This document shows, one piece after another, positions 51,333 through 62,520 of a stretch of 64,000 nt of DNA. Each line of letters begins with the position of its first letter. Within the stretch, counting starts at the first letter, position 1. The stretch covers positions 2,666,001 to 2,730,000 of the forward strand of contig NC_079881.1 of NCBI RefSeq assembly GCF_029227915.1, written 5' to 3'. This DNA comes from Hydractinia symbiolongicarpus (lineage: Eukaryota; Cnidaria; Hydrozoa; Anthoathecata; Hydractiniidae). The position numbers and the translations under genes are program-made. The notes beneath the pieces are model-generated. The model did not search any database and was not told the origin of the DNA. It saw nothing but the letters and a program-made list of their open reading frames with translations.

Positions 51333-54300
51333 TGACTTATTTATCTCAATTTTTAAATGAAGCGCTACCAGAGCGCCCCGTGTAATCGCTAAGTTTCGAC
51401 AATCATGTCAAATTAAGAAGAATGTTATTCCTCGAAGTCCAATTGGCTCATTTATAGCATTTATAAGGTCACAGTCCAGAATCAGTTCAATTAAGTCCCA
51501 CTGTCAATCGCTTCACTGTTAAAAGCGATACAACTTAGTAATATCGCAAAAATATCACTAAATACATGTTGGTACGAATATGTGACGCAGCCGTTGTATA
51601 TCAAACGGATGGATACCGCCAGGAAGTCAATGAAATTTAGTTTTTGAGAATGTCTCTATTTCTTCAGTGCGTGCTAACGGCCAGGATTGGTCCTACAGTA
51701 AAAAAAGACTTATTGATTTAAATTTTTAAAAAAAGCGCTACCGCAGAGCATAGTGTACTCGCTGAATTCCCGCAATCATCTAGAATTAAGAAGAATGTGA
51801 TTCCTTGGAGTCCAATTGGCTCATTTATCGCATTTATAAGGTCACAGTCCAGAATCAGTTCAGTTAAGTCCCACAGTCAATCGTTTCACTGTTAAAAGCG
51901 ATGCAACATAGTAATAGCGGAAAAAAATCGCTAATTACATGTTGGTACGAATATGTGACGCAACCGTTGTAACTCAAACGGACTGATACCGCTAGAAAGT
52001 CATTGAAATTTAGCTTTTGAAACTGTCCCTATTTGTTCAGCGCGCGATAACGGCTAGGATTGGTCCCACAGTAAAAAATGACTTATTTATCTAAATTTTT
52101 AAATGATGCGCTTTCACAGCGCCCAGTGTAATCGCTGAGTTCCAACAATCATGTCAAAGTAAGAAGAATATTATTTTTTGGAGTCCAGTTGGCTCACTTA
52201 TCACATTTATAAGGTCACAGGCCAAAGTTAGTTCAACTAAGTCCCACAGTCAATCATCTCATTGTTAAAAGCGATATAACTTAGTAATATCGGAAAAATG
52301 TCAGTAAATACATGTTGGTGCGAATATGTGACGCAGCCGTTGTATCTCAAACGGATGGATACCGCCAGGAAGTCAATGAAATTTAGTTTTTGAGAATGTC
52401 TCTATTTCCTCAGTGCGTGCTAACGGCCAGGATTGGTCCTACAGTAAAAAAAGACTTATTGATTTAAATGTTTTAAAAAAGCGCTACCACAGAGCATAGT
52501 GTACTCGCTGAATTCCCGCAATGATCTAGAATTAAGAAGAATGTGATTCCTTGGAGTCCAATTGGCTCATTTATCACATTTATAAGGTTACAGGCCAAAG
52601 TTAGTTGAATTAAGTCCCACAATCAATCATTTCATTGTTAAAATCGATATAACTTAGTAATATCGCAAAAATATCACTAAATACATGTTGGTACGAATAT
52701 GTGACGCAACCGTTGTAACTCAAACGGACTGATACCGTTAGAACGTCATTGAAAGGTAGTTCTTGAAACTGTCTCTATTTTTTCAGGGCGCGATAACGGC
52801 TAGGATTGGTCCCACAGTAAAAAATGACTTATTTATCTAAATTTTTAAATGAAGCGCTTCCACTGGGCCCAGTGTAATCGCTGAGTTCCAACAATCTTGT
52901 CAGAGTAAAAAAAATGTTATCTCTTGGAGTCCAGTTATCTCACTTATCACATTTATAAGGTCACAGGCCAAAGTTAGTTCAACTAAGTCCCACAGTCAAT
53001 CATTTCATTGTTAAAAGCGATATAACTTAGTAATGTCGGAACAATGTCAGTAAATACATGTTGGTACGAATATGTGACGCAGCCGTTGTATCTCAAACGG
53101 ATGGATACCGCCAGGAAGTCAATGAAATTTAGTTTTTGAGAATGTCTCTATTTCTTCAGTGCGTGCTAATGGCCAGGATTGGTCCTACAGTAAAAAAAGG
53201 CTTATTGATTTAAATTTTTAAAAAAAGCGCTACCACAGAGCATAGTGTACTCGCTGAATTCCCGCAATCATCTAGAATTAAGAAGAATGTGATTCCTTGG
53301 AGTCCAATTGGCTCATTTATCACATTTATAAGGTTACAGGCCAAAGTTAGTTGAATTAAGTCCCACAATCAATCATTTCATTGTTAAAATCGATATAACT
53401 TAGTAATATCGCAAAAATATCACTAAATACATGTTGGTACGAATATGTGACGCAACCGTTGTAACTCAAACGGACTGATACCGTTAGAACGTCATTGAAA
53501 GGTAGTTCTTGAAACTGTCTCTATTTTTTCAGGGCGCGATAACGGCTAGGATTGGTCCCACAGTAAAAAATGACTTATTCATCTAAATTTTTAAATGAAG
53601 CGCTTCCACTGGGCCCAGTGTAATCGCTGAGCTCCAACAATCTTGTCAGAGTAAAAAGAATGTTATCTCTTGGAGTCCAGTTATCTCACTTATCACATTT
53701 ATAAGGTCACAGGCCAAAGTTAGTTCAACTAAGTCCCACAGTCAATCATTTCATTGTTAAAAGCGATATAACTTAGTAATGTCGGAACAATGTCAGTAAA
53801 TACATGTTGGTACGAATATGTGACGCAGCCGTTGTATCTCAAACGGATGGATACCGCCAGGAAGTCAATGAAATTTAGTTTTTGAGAATGTCTCTATTTC
53901 TTCAGTGCGTGCTAATGGCCAGGATTGGTCCTACAGTAAAAAAAGGCTTATTGATTTAAATTTTTAAAAAAAGCGCTACCACAGAGCATAGTGTACTCGC
54001 TGAATTCCCGCAATCATCTAGAATTAAGAAGAATGTGATTCCTTGGAGTCCAATTGGCTCATTTATTGTATTTATAAGGTCACAGTCCAGAATCAGTTCA
54101 ATTAAGTCCCACAGTCAATCGCTTCACTGTTAAAAGCGATGCAACATAGTAATAGCGGAAAAATATCGCTAAATACATGTTGGTACGAATATGTGACGCA
54201 ACCGTTGTAACTCAAACGGACTGATACCGCTAGAAAGTCATTGAAATGTAGCTTTTGAAACTGTCCCTATTTGTTCAGCGCGCGATAACGGCTAGGATTG

Positions 54301-55061
54301 GTCCCACAGTAAAAAATGACTTATTTTTCTAAATTTTTAAATGAAGCGCTTTCACAGCGCCCAATGTAATCGCTGAGTTCCAACAATCTTGTCAAAGTAA
54401 GAAGAATGTTATCTCTTGGAGTCCAGTTATCTCACTTATCACATTTATAAGGTCACAGGCCAAAGTTAGTTCAACTAAGTCCCACAGTCAATCATTTCAT
54501 TGTTAAAAGCGATATAACTTAGTAATATCGGAAAAATGTCAGTAAATACATGTTGGTACGAATATGTGACGCAGCCGTTGTTTCTCAAACGGATGGATAC
54601 CGCCAGGAAGTCAATGAAATTTAGTTTTTGAGAATGTCTCTATTTCTTCAGTGCGTGCTAACGGCCAGGATTGGTCCTACAGTAAAAAAAGACTTATTGA
54701 TTTAAATTTTTTAAAAAAGCGCTACCACAGAGCATAGTGTACTCGCTGAATTCCCGCAATGATCTAGAATTAAGAAGAATGTGATTCCTTGGAGTCCAAT
54801 TGACTCATTTATCTCATTTATAAGGTCACAGTCCAGAATCAGTTCAATCAAGGCCCACAGTCAATCGCTTCACTGTTAAAAGCGATACAACTTAGTAATA
54901 TCGCAAAATATCACTAAATACATGTTGGTACGAATATGTGACGCAACCGTTGTAACTCAAACGGACTGATACCGCTAGAACGTCATTGAAAGGTAGTTTT
55001 TGAAACTGTCTCTATTTTTTCAGGGCGCCATAACGGCTAGGTTTGGTCCTACAATAAAAAA
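51333..55061 (+). repeat. 10-monomer block, copy 1, 3729 bp (M139-M148)
   Basis: A/B dimers with the markers 'ggatggataccgccagg' and 'aatcatctagaattaag'. M139-M143 match M151-M155 at 4475 bp, and M146-M148 match M156-M158 at 3729 bp. The difference of 746 bp is one extra dimer present here and absent from copy 2. Every monomer but M148 is exactly 373 bp. Confidence 0.85.
52452..53943 (+). repeat. Tandem 746-bp dimer duplication (M142-M143, M144-M145)
   Basis: Two neighbouring dimers share the unusual 'ggttacaggccaaagttag', 'ttgttaaaatcgatat' and 'atcgcaaaaatatc' at a 746-bp offset. The first monomer of each is a B-front/A-back chimera that switches around 'ggctcatttatc' (52564-52575 in M142). 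Copy 2 of this block has the dimer once. Confidence 0.8.
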
Positions 55062-55807
55062 TGACTTATTTATCTAAATTTTTAAATGAAGTGCTTCCAC
55101 AGGGCCCAGTGTAATCGCTGAGTTCCAACAATCTTGTTAAGGTAAGAACAATGTTATCTTTTGGAGTCCAGTTATCTCACTTATCACATTTATAAGGTCA
55201 CAGGCCAAAGTTAGTTCAACTAAGTCCCACAGTCAATCATTTCATTGTTAAAAGCGATATAACTTAGTAATATCGGAAAAATGTCACTAAATACATGTTG
55301 GTACGAATATGTGACGCAACCGTTGTAACTCAAACGAACTGATACCGCTAGAAAGTCATTGGAATGTAGTTTTTGAAACGGTCTCTATTTCTTCAGCGTG
55401 CGATAAGGGCTAGGATTGGTCCCACAGTAAAAAATGACTTATTTATCTAAATTTTTAAATGAAGCGCTTCCACAGCGCCCAGTGTAATCGCTGATTTCCA
55501 ACATTCAAGTCAAAGTAAAAAGAATGTTAGTTCTTGGAGTCCAGTTGGCTAACTTATCACATTTATAAGGTCACAGGCCAAAGTTAGTTCAATTAAGTCC
55601 CACAGTCAATCATTTCATTGTTAAAAGCGATATAACTTAGTAATATCGGAAAAATGTCACTAAATACATGTTGGTACGAATATGTGACGCAGCCGTTGTA
55701 TCTCAAACGGATTGATACTGCCACGAAGTCAGTGAGATTTAGTTTTTGAGAATGTCTCTATTTCTTCAGTGCGTGCTAACGACCAGGATTTGTCCCACAG
55801 TAAAAAA
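55062..55807 (+). repeat. Spacer dimer between the two block 8 copies (M149-M150)
   Basis: M149 resembles the 'agggcccagtgtaatcg' / 'cttgttaaggtaagaac' monomer M117, and the preceding M148 ends like M116 ('caatcaaggcccac', then 'ggtcctacaataaaa'). A piece of block 5-type sequence has thus entered this block. M150 is an A-type monomer. Confidence 0.65.
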
Positions 55808-58791
55808 TGACTTATTTATCTCAATTTTTAAATGAAGCGCTACCAGAGCGCCCCGTGTAATTGCTAAGTTTCGACAATCATGTCAAATTAAGAAGAATGT
55901 TATTCCTTGGAGTCCAATTGGCTCATTTATCGCATTTATAAGGTCACAGTCCAGAATCAGTTCAATTAAGTCCCACTGTCAATCGCTTCACTGTTAAAAG
56001 CGATACAACTTAGTAATATCGCAAAAATATCACTAAATACATGTTGGTACGAATATGTGATGCAGCCGTTGTATATCAAACGGATGGATACCGACAGGAA
56101 GTCAATGAAATTTAGTTTTTGAGAATGTCTCTATTTCTTCAGTGCGTGCTAACGGCCAGGATTGGTCCTACAGTAAAAAAAGACTTATTGATTTAAATTT
56201 TTAAAAAAAGCGCTACCACAGAGCATAGTGTACTCGCTGAATTCCCGCAATCTTCTAGAATTAAGAAGAATGTGATTCCTTGGAGTCCAATTGGCTCATT
56301 TATCGCATTTATAAGGTCACAGTCCAGAATAAGTTCAGTTAAGTCCCACAGTCAATCGTTTCACTGTTAAAAGCGATGCAACATAGTAATAGCGGAAAAA
56401 TATCGCTAAATACATGTTGGTACGAATATGTGACGCAACCGTTGTAACTCAAACAGACTGATACCGCTAGAAAGTCATTGAAATTTAGCTTTTGAAACTG
56501 TCCCTATTTGTTCAGCGCGCGATAACGGCTAGGATTGGTCCCACAGTAAAAAATGACTTATTTATCTAAATTTTTAAATGATGCGCTTTCACAACGCCCA
56601 GTGTAATCGCTGAGTTCCAACAATCATGTCAAAGTAAGAAGAATATTATTTTTTGGAGTCCAGTTGGCTCACTTATCACATTTATAAGGTCACAGGCCAA
56701 AGTTAGTTCAACTAAGTCCCACAGTCAATCACTCCATTGTTAAAAGCGATATAACTTAGTAATATCGGAAAAATGTCAGTAAATACATGTTGGTGCGAAT
56801 ATGTGACGCAGCCGTTGTATCTCAAACGGATGGATACCGCCAAGAAGTCAATGAAATTTAGTTTTTGAGAATGTCTCTATTTCCTCAGTGCGTGCTAACG
56901 GCCAGGATTGGTCCTACAGTAAAAAAAGACTTATTGATTTAAATGTTTTAAAAAAGCGCTACCACAGAGCATAGTGTACTCGCTGAATTCCCGCAATGAT
57001 CTAGAATTAAGAAGAATGTGATTCCTTGGAGTCCAATTGGCTTATTTATCACATTTATAAGGTTACAGGCCAAAGTTAGTTGAATTAAGTCCCACAATCA
57101 ATCATTTCATTGTTAAAATCGATATAACTTAGTAATATCGCAAAAATATCACTAAATACATGTTGGTACGAATATGTGACGCAACCGTTGTAACTCAAAC
57201 GGACTGATACCGTTAGAACGTCATTGAAAGGTAGTTCTTGAAACTGTCTCTATTTTTTCAGGGCGCGATAATGGCTAGGATTGGTCCCACAGTAAAAAAT
57301 GACTTATTTATCTAAATTTTTAAATGAAGCGCTTCCACTGGGCCCAGTGTAATCGCTGAGTTCCAACAATCTTGTCAGAGTAAGAAGAATGTTATCTCTT
57401 GGAGTCCAGTTATCTCACTTATCACATTTATAAGGTCACAGGCCAAAGTTAGTTCAACTAAGTCCCACAGTCAATCATTTCATTGTTAAAAGCGATATAA
57501 CTTAGTAATGTCGGAACAATGTCAGTAAATACATGTTGGTACGAATATGTGACGCAGCCGTTGTATCTCAAACGGATGGATACCGCCAGGAAGTCAATGA
57601 AATTTAGTTTTTGAGAATGTCTCTATTTCTTCAGTGCGTGCTAATGGCCAGGATTGGTCCTACAGTAAAAAAAGGCTTATTGATTTAAATTTTTAAAAAA
57701 AGCGCTACCACAGAGCATAGTGTACTCGCTGAATTCCCGCAATCATCTAGAATTAAGAAGAATGTGATTCCTTGGAGTCCAATTGGCTCATTTATTGTAT
57801 TTATAAGGTCACAGTCCAGAATCAGTTCAATTAAGTCCCACAGTCAATCGCTTCACTGTTAAAAGCGATGCAACATAGTAATAGCGGAAAAATATCGCTA
57901 AATACATGTTGGTACGAATATGTGACGCAACCGTTGTAACTCAAACGGACTGATACCGCTAGAAAGTCATTGAAATGTAGCTTTTGAAACTGTCCCTATT
58001 TGTTCAGCGCGCGATAACGGCTAGGATTGGTCCCACAGTAAAAAATGACTTATTTTTCTAAATTTTTAAATGAAGCGCTTTCACAGCGCCCAATGTAATC
58101 GCTGAGTTCCAACAATCTTGTCAAAGTAAGAAGAATGTTATCTCTTGGAGTCCAGTTATCTCACTTATCACATTTATAAGGTCACAGGCCAAAGTTAGTT
58201 CAACTAAGTCCCACAGTCAATCATTTCATTGTTAAAAGCGATATAACTTAGTAATATCGGAAAAATGTCAGTAAATACATGTTGGTACGAATATGTGACG
58301 CAGCCGTTGTATCTCAAACGGATGGATACCGCCAGGAAGTCAATGAAATTTAGTTTTTGAGAATGTCTCTATTTCTTCAGTGCGTGCTAACGGCCAGGAT
58401 TGGTCCTACAGTAAAAAAAGACTTATTGATTTAAATTTTTAAAAAAAGCGCTACCACAGAGCATAGTGTACTCGCTGAATTCCCGCAATGATCTAGAATT
58501 AAGAAGAATGTGATTCCTTGGAGTCCAATTGACTCATTTATCGCATTTATAAGGTCACAGTCCAGAATCAGTTCAGTTAAGTCCCACAGTCAATCGTTTC
58601 ACTGTTAAAAGCGATGCAACATAGTAATATTGGAAAAAAATCACTAAATACATGTTGCTACGAATATGTGACGCAACCGTTGTAACTCAAAGGGACTGAT
58701 ACCGTTAGAACGTCATTGAAATGTAGTTTTTGAAACTGTCTCTATTTCTTCAGCGCGCAATAACGGCTAGGATTGGTCCCACAGTAAAAAA
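55808..58791 (+). repeat. 8-monomer block, copy 2, 2984 bp (M151-M158)
   Basis: Same order as M139-M148 minus one dimer. It shares rare changes with copy 1, including 'gatgcgctttcac', 'aaatgttttaaaaaagc' and 'ttatttttctaaat'. All eight monomers are 373 bp. Confidence 0.85.
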
Positions 58792-60283
58792 TGACTTATT
58801 TATCTCAATTTTTAAATGAAGCGCTTCCACAGCGCCCAGTGTAATCGCCTAGTTCCAACAATCATGTCAAAGTAAGAAGAATGTTATTTCTTAAAGTCTA
58901 GCTGGCTCAATTATCACATTTATAAGGTTACAGGCCAAAGTTAGTTGAATTAAGTCCCACAATCAATCATTTCATTGTTAAAATCGATATAACTTAGTAA
59001 TATCGGAAAAATGTCACTAAATACATGTTGGTACGAATATGTGACGCAACCGTTGTAACTCAAAGGGACTGATACCGTTAGAACGTCATTGAAATGTAGT
59101 TTTTGAAACTGTCTCTATTTCTTCAGCGCGCGCTAACGGCTAGGATTGGTCCCACAGTAGAAACTGAATTTTTATCTTAATTTTTAAATGAAGCGCTACC
59201 ACAGCGCCCCGTGTATTCGCTAAGGTTCGACAATCATGTCAAATTAAGAAGAATGTTATTCCTTGGAGTCCAATTGGCTCATTTATCGCATTTATAAGGT
59301 CACAGTCCAGAATCAGTTCAATTAAATCCCACAGTCAATCGCTTCACTGTTAAAAGCGATACAACTTAGTAATATCGCAAAAATATCACTAAATACATGT
59401 TGGTACGAATATGTGACGCAACCGTTGTTACTCAAACGGACTGATACCGTTAGAACTTCATTGAAAGGTAGTTCTTGAAACTGTCTCTATTTTTTCAGGG
59501 CGCGATAACGGCTAGGATTGGTCCCACAGTAAAAAATGACTTATTTATCTAAATTTTAAAATGAAGCGCTTCTACAGGGCCCAGTGTAATCGCCTAGTTC
59601 CAACAATCTTGTCAAAGTAAGAAGAATGTTATCTCTTGGAGTCCAGTTATCTCACTTAACACATTTATAAGGTCACAGGCCAAAGTTAGTTCAACTAAGT
59701 CCCACAGTCAATCATTTCATTGTTAAAAGCGATATAACTTAGTAATATCGGAAAAATGTCAGTAAATACATGTTGGTACGAATATGTGACGCAGCCGTTG
59801 TATCTCAAACGGATGGATACCGCCAGGAAGTCAATGAAATTTAGTTTTTGAGAATGTCTCTATTTCTTCAGTGCGTGCTAACGGCCAGGATTGGTCCTAC
59901 AGTAAAAAAAGACTTGTTGATTTAATTTTTTTAAAAAAGCGCTACCACAGAGCATAGTGTACTCGCTGAATTCCCGCAATCATCAAGAATTAAGAAGAAT
60001 GTGATTCCTTGGAGTCCAATTGGCTCATTTATCGCATTTATAAGGTCACAGTCCAGAATCAGTTCAGTTAAGTCCCACAGTCAATCGTTTCACTGTTAAA
60101 AGCGATGCAACATAGTAATAGCGGAAAAATATCGCTAAATACATGTTGGTGCGAATATGTGACGCAACCGTTGTAACTCAAACGGACTGATACCACTAGA
60201 AAGTCATTGAAATGTAGCTTTTGAAACTGTCCCTCTTTGTTCAGCGCGCGATAACGGCTAGGATTGGTCCCACAGTAAAAAAA
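58792..60283 (+). repeat. 4-mer unit, 1492 bp (M159-M162)
   Basis: Order: a monomer with 'atcgcctagttccaac' and 'gtctagctggctcaatt', one starting 'agaaactgaatttttatc', an A-type, and a B-type with the 'gggaagtc-free' start 'gacttattgatt' changed to 'gacttgttgatttaat'. The next unit repeats this order with one monomer fewer. Confidence 0.7.
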
Positions 60284-61401
60284 TGACTTATTTATCTCAA
60301 TTTTTAAATAAAGCGCTTCCACAGCGCCCAGTGTAATCGCCTAGTTCCAACAATCATGTCAAAGTAAGAAGAATGTTATTTCTTGAAGTCTAGCTGGCTC
60401 AATTATCACATTTATAAGGTTACAGGCCAAAGTTAGTTGAATTAAGTCCCACAATCAATCATTTCATTGTTAAAATCGATATAACTTAGTAATATCGGAA
60501 AAATGTCACTAAATACATGTTGGTACGAATATGTGACGCAACCGTTGTAACTCAAACGGACTGACACCGTTAGAAAGTCAGTGAAATTTAGTATTTAAAA
60601 CTGTCTCTATTTCTTCAGCGCGCGCTAACGGCTAGGATTGGTCCCACAGTAGAAACTGAATTTTTTATCTAAATTTTTAAATGAAGCGCTTCCACAGGGT
60701 CCAGTGTAATCGCTGAGTTCCAACAATCTTGTCAAAGTAAGAAGAATGTTATCTCTTGGAGTCCAGTTATCTCACTTATCACATTTATAAGGTCACAGGC
60801 CAAAGTTAGTTCAACTAAGTCCCACAGTCAATCATTTCATTGTTAAAAGCGATATAACTTAGTAATATCGGAAAATAGTCAGTAAATACATGTTGGTACG
60901 AATATGTGACGCAGCCGTTGTATCTCAAACGGATGGATACCGCCAGGAAGTCAATGAAATTTAGTTTTTGAGAATGTCTCTATTTCTTCAGTGCGTGCTA
61001 ACGGCCAGGATTGGTCCTACAGTAAAAAAAGACTTGTTGATTTAATTTTTTTAAAAAAGCGCTACCACAGAGCATAGTGTACTCGCTGAATTCTCGCAAT
61101 CATCAAGAATTAAGAAGAATGTGATTCCTTGGAGTCCAATTGGCTCATTTATCGCATTTATAAGGTCACAGTCCAGAATCAGTTCAGTTAAGTCCCACAG
61201 TCAATCGTTTCACTGTTAAAAGCGATGCAACATAGTAATAGCGAAAAATATCACTAAATACATGTTGGTACGAATATGTGACGCAACCGTTGTAACTCAA
61301 ACGGACTGATACCACTAGAAAGTCATTGAAATGTAGCTTTTGAAACTGTCCCTATTTGTTCAGCGCGTGATAACGGCTAGGATTGGTCCCACAGTAAAAA
61401 A
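60284..61401 (+). repeat. 3-mer unit, 1118 bp, contracted from the 4-mer (M163-M165)
   Basis: M163 matches M159 and M165 matches M162. The middle monomer M164 begins like M160 ('agaaactgaattttttatct') and then continues like M161 ('aaatgaagcgcttccacagg', 'aatcttgtcaaagtaag'). M160 and M161 have therefore been fused, with the loss of one monomer length. Confidence 0.75.
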
Positions 61402-62520
61402 TGACTTATTTATCTCAATTTTTAAATGAAGCGCTTCCACAGCGCCCAGTGTAATCGCCTAGTTCCAACAATCATGTCAAAGTAAGAAGAATGTTATTTC
61501 TTGAAGTCTAGCTGGCTCAATTATCACATTTATAAGGTTACAGGCCAATGTTAGTTGAATTAAGTCCCACAATCAATCATTTCATTGTTAAAATCGATAT
61601 AACTTGATAATATCGGAAAAATGTCACTAAATACATGTTGGTACGAATATGTGACGCAACCGTTGTAACTCAAACGGACTGACACCGTTAGAAAGTCAGT
61701 GAAATGTAGTATTTAAAACTGTCTCTATTTCTTCAGCGCGCGCTAACGGCTAGGATTGGTCCCACAGTAGAATCTGAATTTTTTATCTTAATTTTTAAAT
61801 GAAGTGCTACCACAGTGCCCCGTGTATTCGCTAAGTTTCGACAATCATGTCAAATTAAGAAGAATGTTACTCCTTGGAGTCCAATTGGCTCATTTATCGC
61901 ATTTATAAGGTCACAGTCCAGAATCAGTTCAATTAAGTCCCACAGTCAATCGCTTCACTGTTAAAAGCGATACAACTTAGTAATATCGCAAAAATATCAC
62001 TAAATACATGTTGGTACGAATATGTGACGCAACCGTTGTTACTCAAACGGACTGATACCGTTAGAACGTCATTGAAAGGTAGTTCTTGAAACTGTCTCTA
62101 TTTTTTCAGGGCGCGATAACGGCTAGGATTGGTCCCACAGTAAAAAATGACTTATTTATCTCAATTTTTAAATGAAGTGCTACCACAGTGCCCAGTGTAT
62201 TCGCTAAGTTTCGACAATCATGTCAAATTAAGAAGAATGTTATTCCTTGGAGTCCAATTGGCTCATTTATCGCATTTATAAGGTCACAGTCCAGAATCAG
62301 TTCAATTAAGTCCCACAGTCAATCGCTTCACTGTTAAAAGCGATACAACTTAGTAATATCGCAAAAATATCACTAAATACATGTTGGTACGAATATGTGA
62401 CGCAACCGTTGTTACTCAAACGGACTGATACCTTTAGAACGTCATTGAAAGGTAGTTCTTGAAACTGTCTCTATTTTTTCAGGGCGCGATAACGGCTAGG
62501 ATTGGTCCCACAGTAAAAAA
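61402..62520 (+). repeat. Third unit with a single-monomer duplication (M166-M168)
   Basis: M166 and M167 match M159 and M160. M168 repeats M167 almost exactly, sharing 'gaagtgctaccacagtgccc', 'tattcgctaagtttcgac' and the 'gttgttactcaaacgg' change. This is the only obvious tandem duplication of one whole monomer in the window. Confidence 0.75.
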
